Source: Plutella xylostella
Lineage: Eukaryota; Arthropoda; Insecta; Lepidoptera; Plutellidae
Length of the DNA: 64,000 nucleotides
Direction of reading: 5' to 3'
Assembly (NCBI RefSeq): GCF_932276165.1
Contig: NC_063998.1
Span: 2,802,501-2,866,500, forward strand
Shown here: piece by piece, positions 32,201 through 41,200 of the stretch
Position numbering within the stretch: the first letter of the stretch is position 1
Layout of the letters: every line of letters starts with the position of its first letter
Position numbers and translations under genes: made by a program
The notes under the pieces: generated by a model
Told to the model about the DNA's origin: nothing
Database searches by the model: none
The model's input: only the letters and a program-made list of their open reading frames with translations

Positions 32201-35200
32201 TGATGATGTCCCTGGGGAACTCTGGAAGTACGGAGGAGGTGCTGTACAATCCCGCATCTATGAGCTCGTCATCAACATCTGGAATAAAGAGCAACAACCG
32301 GAGGAGTTCAATGTCGGCGTTTTATGCCCAATACATAAGAAAGGAAGCAGGAAGAAATGCAACAACTATCGCGGCATCGCCCTGCTCCCAACTGCCTACA
32401 AAATACTGTCGTATGTATTGTTAAAAAGGTTGGAACTGTACGCTGAAGGAATAATAGGAGACTACCAGTGTGGGTTCCGGCAAAATCGCAGCACAACTGA
32501 CCAACTTTTTCTCTTAAAACAACTCATGGAGAAAAGGTGGGAGTACGCAAAAGATATTCACTCGCTTTTCGTAGATTTCACCAAGGCATACGACAGTATT
32601 GATAAAAAGGCATTGTACACCATCCTTAGGAATTATGGAATTCCTGAGAAACTAGTCCAAATGATCGAAGTGGCTACGAGAAAGAGCAAGATGCGGGTGA
32701 AAGTGGGCAACGAACTGACGGACGAGTTCGAGGTAATTACTGGGCTGAAACAAGGAGATGCGCTGTCACCCGTGCTGTTCAACCTAGTACTCGAACATAC
32801 CATCCAAAGAGTACTGGCGCTAGATGTGGGCATCCCACTAGGAGGACAGCACAAGGTAATTGGCTACGCTGATGACCTTGCCCTAATCGGTCAGACTGAG
32901 GAAGAGGTGGTAAAGATGGCACAAGTCCTTGAAGAGGAGGCGACCAAAGTGGGGCTTAGAATAAGCCAGGAGAAGACAGAGTATCTCCACATGACAAGAC
33001 GCAACGACCCAAACAACCCAAGAAAAGACCTCCAAGTAGGAAACACGACCTACAAGGGTATCGCAAGGTTTAAGTACCTAGGGTGTACAATAACGGATGC
33101 CAATACCCGAGAAGGAGAGATCGAGGTTAGGGTCCAAAATGCGCTGAGATGCTCGGCTGCCCTCCACAAAGTACTCACGTCCAAACTTCTATCAAGAACT
33201 ACAAAACTGCGCATCTATAAAACAGTCGTAAGGCCAATCCTTATGTACGGGTGCGAAGTTTGGACGTTGACTCAAAGTGAACAGAATAAACTCCTGGTCA
33301 CAGAGCGTAAAATCTTACGTAAGCTCTTTGGCCCCACGAAACGCGATGATGGCACCTGGAGGATCCGTAGAAATGCTGAACTCGAAAACCTAATGGCCGA
33401 GCCCAACATAATTGGAGAGACTAAAGCTGCAAGACTCCGCTGGCTCGGGCACGTAGAAAGAATGGGAGAGGATCGGGCGGCTAGGATGGCATACGAAGCG
33501 CGACCCGTTGGGCGTAGGCCAGTCGGTCGCCCCAAGTATCGCTGGAGAGATGAGGTGGAGAAGGATCTGCGCGAGCTCAAAGCGGACAACTGGCGAGAAC
33601 TTGCGCAGAACAGAGAGAAGTGGCGTCTTTTGGTAGCGGAGGCCAAGATCCACTTCGGGTCAACGAGCCATCGAGAGTGAGTGAGTGAGTAAATTCATAT
33701 GCGAAGCATATGAGAAAGCGCTCTCCGACATAGAAGAAGTGAAGAACGAGAACCCGACGGAGTGGTGGATCAAGCTGGTGAACGACGAGGAGCTGGACGA
33801 CCTGCGCAACTCGCACAAGCTGCTGCTGCTGTTCGAGATCCTGCGCCAGTGCGAGGCCATCGGGGACAAGCTGTGAGTCCATTGTACAGTAACACTATAA
33901 AGTCATGAAATCGGATTCTAACTAATTGTTACAAACCGTATTTTATCGATGTATTGTATTTATTTAAGGACAAATCCGTTAAAAAGCCATACTAAAATGG
34001 TATTTTATTTTTAAAATGTATGTAAATAACTTATAATGATAAAAAGTCTTAGCAAAATCGCGCTCTTTATTTTCATGACTTTATAGTTGGACTGTAGATA
34101 GATAGATAGACTAAAGCCAGCGGAAGAGAAAGCACTCTCAGACATAGAGGAACTGTACGAGATACTGTGGCAGTGCGAGGCCATCGGGGACAAGCTGTGA
34201 GTCCATTGTAGATAGATAGATGCGAGGCCATCGGGGACAAGCTGTGAGTCCATTGTAGATAGATAGATGCGAGGCCATCGGGGACAAGCTGTGAGTCCAT
34301 TGTAGATAGATAGATGCGAGGCCATCGGGGACAAGCTGTGAGTCCATTGTAGATAGATAGATGCGAGGCCATCGGGGACAAGCTGTGAGTCCATTGTAGA
34401 TAGATAGATGCGAGGCCATCGGGGACAAGCTGTGAGTCCATTGTAGATAGATAGATGCGAGGCCATCGGGGACACGCTGTGAGTCCATTGTAGATAGATA
34501 GATGCGAGGCCTTCGGGGACAAGCTGTGAGTCCATTGTAGATAGATAGATGCGAGGCCATCGGGGACAAGCTGTGAGTCCATTGTAGATAGATAGATGCG
34601 AGGCCATCGGGGACAAGCTGTGAGTCCACCCGTACTAGGCCAGCTTGGTGGACTAGACCTAAAAACCTTACTTCCTTGTAAAGAGGGTCTCTTTCCCCCA
34701 GCAGTAGAGATGTGATGGGATGTGTTTTTTTATGTATATGTGTTTATTTAAGTTACCTTTGCCGGACCTACATATATCTAAATCTAAAGGTACAGTTGGT
34801 ACGAGTATGTAGAGAAGCTCATTTTCTGCACCCGAGTAAAAAGCTTTATAATCTAAAATTAACAGACAAACAGAAGCTCCGTATTGTTTATTTACACATG
34901 AAACACCTTTACTAATTGACTACTTACTATATTAAACTGAAAATGTTATTAACGTAACTAAGATTACGTGCTTATTAAACAAATATTGAAATATTATGTT
35001 TGTGTTGCAGGCTGGTGTTCTCACAATCTCTATACTCGCTGGACCTAATAGAACATTTCCTCGGCAAGATCGACGAGGCAACGCAAGAGGCTCGCATTGA
35101 CGAGAAACTAGGCAACCATGTCGGTAAGTCACAGATTTTGATACCTAATTTATCATTATGCAGCCACATAGAGCCCGAAATCACTAACACAACATACACA

Positions 35201-38200
35201 AGTACATACCTCTTTATGTGGTAAAAAAGTTTATTAGGGCGACAATAATTCTTTGTAATTTTAAAGACACCGCACCGTAACGAGCGAACTTTTTGCCATG
35301 AATTTTAAAGCACCCTTGAACAGAAGAAACTAGTATGTACATTTTCGTATGTAGGAGCATAGCCCGGAATTATGTTATCCCGTATATAAGTTACTAGCCC
35401 GCAGTCGTTGCTTCTCCTTCGATGGTTATCCTTTGGGTATTCCGGGATTTAAAATAGCGTACTAACTAACTAACACATATGTTTTGTTATGTGCCTAACA
35501 AGTGTTGAGCATGTCTGTAATTGGTACATGTTATTGATAAGTATCTCTCTAACCTTTCTTTTATAAGTGTATTGTAACATGTACTGTTGATGTGCCTTAT
35601 ATAAATAAATAAATAAATAAACATATAGTTCTGGGTGTCAGCTTCCTACCATCATTATAAGTACGTACAAACTTCAATGGTACGACAGCAAATTCATAGT
35701 TTCGTTGTAACAATTGCAGGCTCGTGGTCCCCCGGCGTGGACTACTTCCGGCTGGACGGGTCCACCTCCTGCGAGAACCGCTCCATCTGGTGCAAGAATT
35801 TCAACAGAGAGGACAACCCCCGGGCTAGGTACAGTTAGCTTCATGAGTACTTTTATACCTACACCTTTTTCAAACTCACGAATCACCGATTCATTCGTTG
35901 TCATATTTGACACTGTTTTCACAACGTGTATGCAGAATACGTGGCAATGTAGCAAGGTTCATGCTCCTCTAGTCGAGCTTGGACTACAGGACTAGTCCAA
36001 GCTCGACTAGAGGAGGATTGATGAATTAATTAATAGTAATTAATTAATTCATCAATTTGGTATGCATGTTTATGCCTCTCCTATTGTATGTTTCTTCAGC
36101 AATAAAATACGGATAATACGTAGTTTCCGTTGTCGGGACAACTGCCTCAGAGAACGAGACAATCGCTGCGATTTCATTAAGTATTAAACATAGCAGAAAA
36201 GTTAACTACGAAAGGCGTATTAAGACATAAAACGTTTATTCTTTGTACAGAATCATCGACAAGATTCGAATGTTCCGATTTTCGGCATAGCCATCTTTAT
36301 GGGATACCTTTGTATCTCTCTTATATATTACTAATCTGTCTTACCGTATAACCGTTCCAGACTATTCCTAATCTCAACACGAGCGGGCGGTCTCGGCATC
36401 AACCTGGTGGCCGCGAACCGCGTGGTCATCTTCGACGTGTCGTGGAACCCGTCGCACGACGTGCAGAGCATCTTCCGCGTCTACCGCTTCGGCCAGAAGA
36501 AGCCCTGCTACATATACCGGTTTCTAGCCATGGTTAGTATCACAGACCTGTGTGAATAGATTCCTTATGTGTATGGACTGTGGCTATACGCTGCAGCGGC
36601 TAGATCCACTGCTCCATGGATCCCTGATGTTAGACTGCCATCTAACTGAAGATATAGTGCCTGTGGTTTATGACTGAGTTGTCGAGAGCTACAGGTCACT
36701 ATAATTGTATCAAGTAGTTTAGAAAAGGATTCTGCGTCCGGATGCGGGCAGATAATTATGTAACCAATGCTTATTAGTCACAGATTTAAAAAAAAACATT
36801 GTAGTACTAAATTATTCCTTTTATATACTACTTTTTTGCCTCGGAATTCCCACGTGAAGCCCTATAAAGGGTATTCGAAGCTATATATAGCTATATAACA
36901 TCAACCTGGTAGCCGCGAACCGCGTGGTCATCTTCGACGTGTCGTGGAACCCGTCGCACGACGTGCAGAGCATCTTCCGCGTCTACCGCTTCGGCCAGAA
37001 GAAGCCCTGCTACATATACCGGTTTCTTGCCATGGTTAGTATAGCTAGGTAGTTGCAGTAGTTGGAATTATAAAATTACACTCTGTAAGAAGGTTGTGCT
37101 GAAAAGACTCCAAAATGGTAAACTGATTGGAAAAAATAAATAACCATTTGAGTATTCAATTATTTCTAATATAGACAACCTTTTATCCTGGAATTCTCCG
37201 GGGAAGCGAATTTTGTGCTGAAAAACTAGTATGAAATAAAAAGGCAAAAAAAAAAACTACAGGAATGAGGAATTAGGGACTTCTAGGGACCCTGGAACTT
37301 TAATACATGCATTTTTTTATAATTGCATACGTTGTTTGCGTCATGTGGCTATAAAAAAGTTCCTACTTAAACTGTTTGCATTAATTAATGTGTTACTCTA
37401 TCACGCATTATTCTACCGATTATCATTTTGCTCTCTATGCTATGTATTTCAACACCAAACCTACCTCCACAGGGAACAATGGAAGAGAAAATCTACGAGC
37501 GCCAAGTGACAAAACAAGCCATCTCGAAGCGAGTGATCGACGAGCAGCAGATCGACCGACACTATGCGGAGAATGACCTCGCCGAGCTGTACAAGTTCGA
37601 ACCCAGACCGCCGGAGCCGAGGGAAATACCGCCGCTGCCCAAGGATCGACTGTTTGCTGAGATGCTGAAGGATCATGAGACTCAGGTATTAATAATAAAA
37701 ATTAACTTAGACACGGCTAGCTTAACTAAATTGGCGTGGTAAGCGGAATGACGACTTCATAGTCACGTGACAAGCTTCTATAGAGAAGGTAATATCTATG
37801 CGGAGAATGACCTCGCCGAGCTGTACAAGTTCGAACCCAGGCCGCCGGAGCCGAGGGAAATACCGCCGCTGCCTAAGGATCGGCTGTTTGCTGAGATGCT
37901 GAAGGATCATGAGACACAGGTAAGTTTTTATAAGATCATTGACTCATTGATCAATTATTAAGGTGTTGGTAAAACGAGAAAAATATTAAAAAACGTATAA
38001 ACGTCATTCGCAAACACCTTTGGACTACGAGAGAGAGGTAGTAAGGACTACGAGATCCGATTTCGAGACGAAGACACATGCTAAGATGGCTAGTTGGTGT
38101 ACAACACTAAGCATAAGAACGCGTTCTCACATTGGTCCATGACTTTCAAAGCTACAAGTAGGCATATACAGAAATAAGAATCTGCAAGCGAGTGATCGAC

Positions 38201-41200
38201 GAGCAGCAGATCGACCGACACTACGCGGAGAATGACCTCGCCGAGCTGTACAAGTTCGAACCCAGACCGCCGGAGCCGAGGGAAATACCGCCGCTGCCTA
38301 AGGATAGACTGTTTGCTGAGATGCTGAAGGATCATGAGACTCAGGTAGGTTTTAATAAGCATTGACTTATTGATGAATTACTAAGGCGTTGGTAAACAAG
38401 AAAATTTAAAAAAATACGTATATAAAACGTCATTCGCGTACACCCGAGGACTACGAGACACGGGTACTGTGTGGACCACGCGGGTTGACTACAAGAAACA
38501 GGTACGTAAAGTACAACCCTAGGCATATACAATACAGAGATAAGAAGCTATTTCTAGTACACACCCCAGTAGTCTACACCCGCATATCGCAGTAGTTGCA
38601 TACTCATGTCAACTTTGCAGTTTACAACAATTCAACTAACAAAATGTCCCCTTCTCACAGTTTCAACTTTCACCCATTTGCCAACCAAACCTCTGTACCT
38701 TTCAATGCAATAACACCACCCACCAATCGTCCCACAGATATACAAATACCACGAGCACGACTCGCTTCTCGAGAACAAGGAAGAAGAGACCCTCACGGAA
38801 GAAGAGCGTAAGGCGGCGTGGGAGGACTTCGAGAACGAGAAGACGCGGCCGCCGCCCGCGCCCTTCCCCAACATGTGGCCCATGCACGCTAATGGCATGT
38901 GTGAGTATTCATCTATAAAAACTTGGTCTAAAATTAATGTACTTATATGAGGTAGTATATGGAGAGGAGCACAGGTGGAGTGGAGATTCTTTTTTTCCTG
39001 CATATTCTATTCTCCGCAGGGATGTTTGCGTGTATACGTATGCCGGCTATCTTGAATGCCTGATAATAAGATGTTTCAACGTAGCTGTGCAAACTCCTGC
39101 TGGAAAAATATAACGAAAATAAAAACCAACATAACATCTCGAATTAATTCTCTTTTCATTAATTAATTTTGCCAATCAAAATAAAAAATGATGTCAACTC
39201 TGCCTTCTTCTTCTGATGATATAGTCGTGAGCATGCACATGCAAAAATACGTGAAAATTCACAATCCTCCGCTAATCTAACAATCCCATTCCCCTCCCCC
39301 GCAGCGGCCGGCCTAATGGCGCAGCAGCAGCAGCAACTCGCGTACGCGGCGCTATCGGCCATGCTGCGCAAGGACATGCCCAACATCAACGACAACCAGA
39401 TCCGGGACATGCTGCCGCTCATCTACCAGGCCAATCCCGCTGTGAGTATATGTATATGCTGGGGTGGGGGTGGCCTTTGTGCACACAATGCTGGCAACTT
39501 GGCTATTCGTTGGCTGCATATACCGAAAATGTAGACAATAAGTTTGAGGAATAAACTGACCACACATGGCAGTTTTGACAAATATGCAAATACATATTGC
39601 AAAAGTCGGTTTGTGCAGAGATGCTAGCAGATAACAGGTCTGGCAAGCGTTTAAATTGGTGGTAAAAACCCCGTTTAACATAATTATATATCATAACACA
39701 TACCACAAATGTACAGCGACACATACACGCAACTGTCATCACACACAAAAGCACTATACGAAGCTTCACACATTCCGTATATTATTTATTCTAAGTATAT
39801 CTGTGTATTGCGGAGAAATTTCATCTATGAACTAGAAGAAGGCAGTTTAATCTACCAGACATGCTGAGTAACGTCCATTCTTCATTATGGGATACCCTAG
39901 TAAATATTTAACATTGTTGAGATCTTATAACATACATTAGGACACATTGTAGTCACTGCATTAGCCATCCTCCGACAAACTCAAAACTCACAGCGTAGTT
40001 ATTGTTAATACTAAATGTTAAATATCTCACCTTTACCTATATGTTTTAAGTATTTATACGCACGAGCTTATCATAAATGTACTGACAATTCATTTGTTTG
40101 TTCAGATGTTCGGAGGATATGATTACGGTGTAAGTTTCTGAGTAGATACCATGGTGATGTGCCGATCTAATTTTTATATTATTTATGACGCATAAAAGTA
40201 AATTTATTTGATTCCTGTGTAATCGGCGCATCACTAAATATCATCAACATTCACGCTTCTTATCATTTCATTTCCACGTTACCTTTTGTTTGCAATTTGA
40301 ATATAATCTCCCCTCACATTAAACCCATGCTATAAAGTTGCTATTTTTGTCCACAGTTGATGCAGAAAATGAGTGAGATCTACAAGTACGCCCAGCCAGG
40401 CATGGCCAACCCTATGATGGGTCCTTTCATGAATGCCGGTAAGGGCACCGCAAGTATGTACACCTTCTTAGCTAGTTTGCATCTTATTTTTAACCTAAGA
40501 GTAGATTAGAACATTTTGTCTTTCATATCAATCTTGAGAAAAAGCTGTACTTTGTTCATCGATATGTTATTCTAACATTTTACACAGTACAGTAGTGCAC
40601 GTCAGTTAATGAAATCCGTCATACACAACTCTTAACTGTTGCTTTAGTAGAATATAGCCATTATGTACACTTTGTGCTTTTACTACATGTAATTATTTAA
40701 AACAACAGTACATTTCTATACATACAAATGATCGCTTGCATGCCCAACTATGTAGTACAATTACTTATTAAAAAATAATAATCGTGGCGTACCCCAGGCA
40801 CGTTACATTGCCCACCTCTATTCCTACCACTCTAACCTCCACCTCTATTTCAGCGGCGGGCGGCGCGGGCATGGGCGGCAGCAGCGGGCTGCAGTACGAG
40901 CCGCCGTGGCAGCGCCAGCAGCAGCAGCAGAACCAGCTGCGGCTGCAGCAGCTCATGCAGCAGCAAAATGTAAGGCTGCTTAAAATGGCATAAACATTCG
41001 TGTCCTAAACGAACGTTACTAAAAAACTAAAGTATGTGTTTAAAAAAAATAGATAGCTCTGTTAAATGCCTTATTAAACTGTCAAATACCATTCAAAACC
41101 AGCGTTAATCGTTGTTTTAACGCTGCTGTGGCAATACAGTTGTTTCCAAAGTAGAAATGAGTAGCATAGTTTTTAATCTCATTAAGAGACGGCACTTAAA

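Noticed and set aside
34175..34628. CRISPR-like regular array
   Set aside because: Units are contiguous tandem repeats with no unique spacers, in a eukaryotic intron.
34011..34629. Three long overlapping minus-strand ORFs with repeats of SIYNGLTACPRWPR type
   Set aside because: They are translations of the 47-bp minisatellite in three frames; the unit length is not a multiple of three, so all frames stay open.
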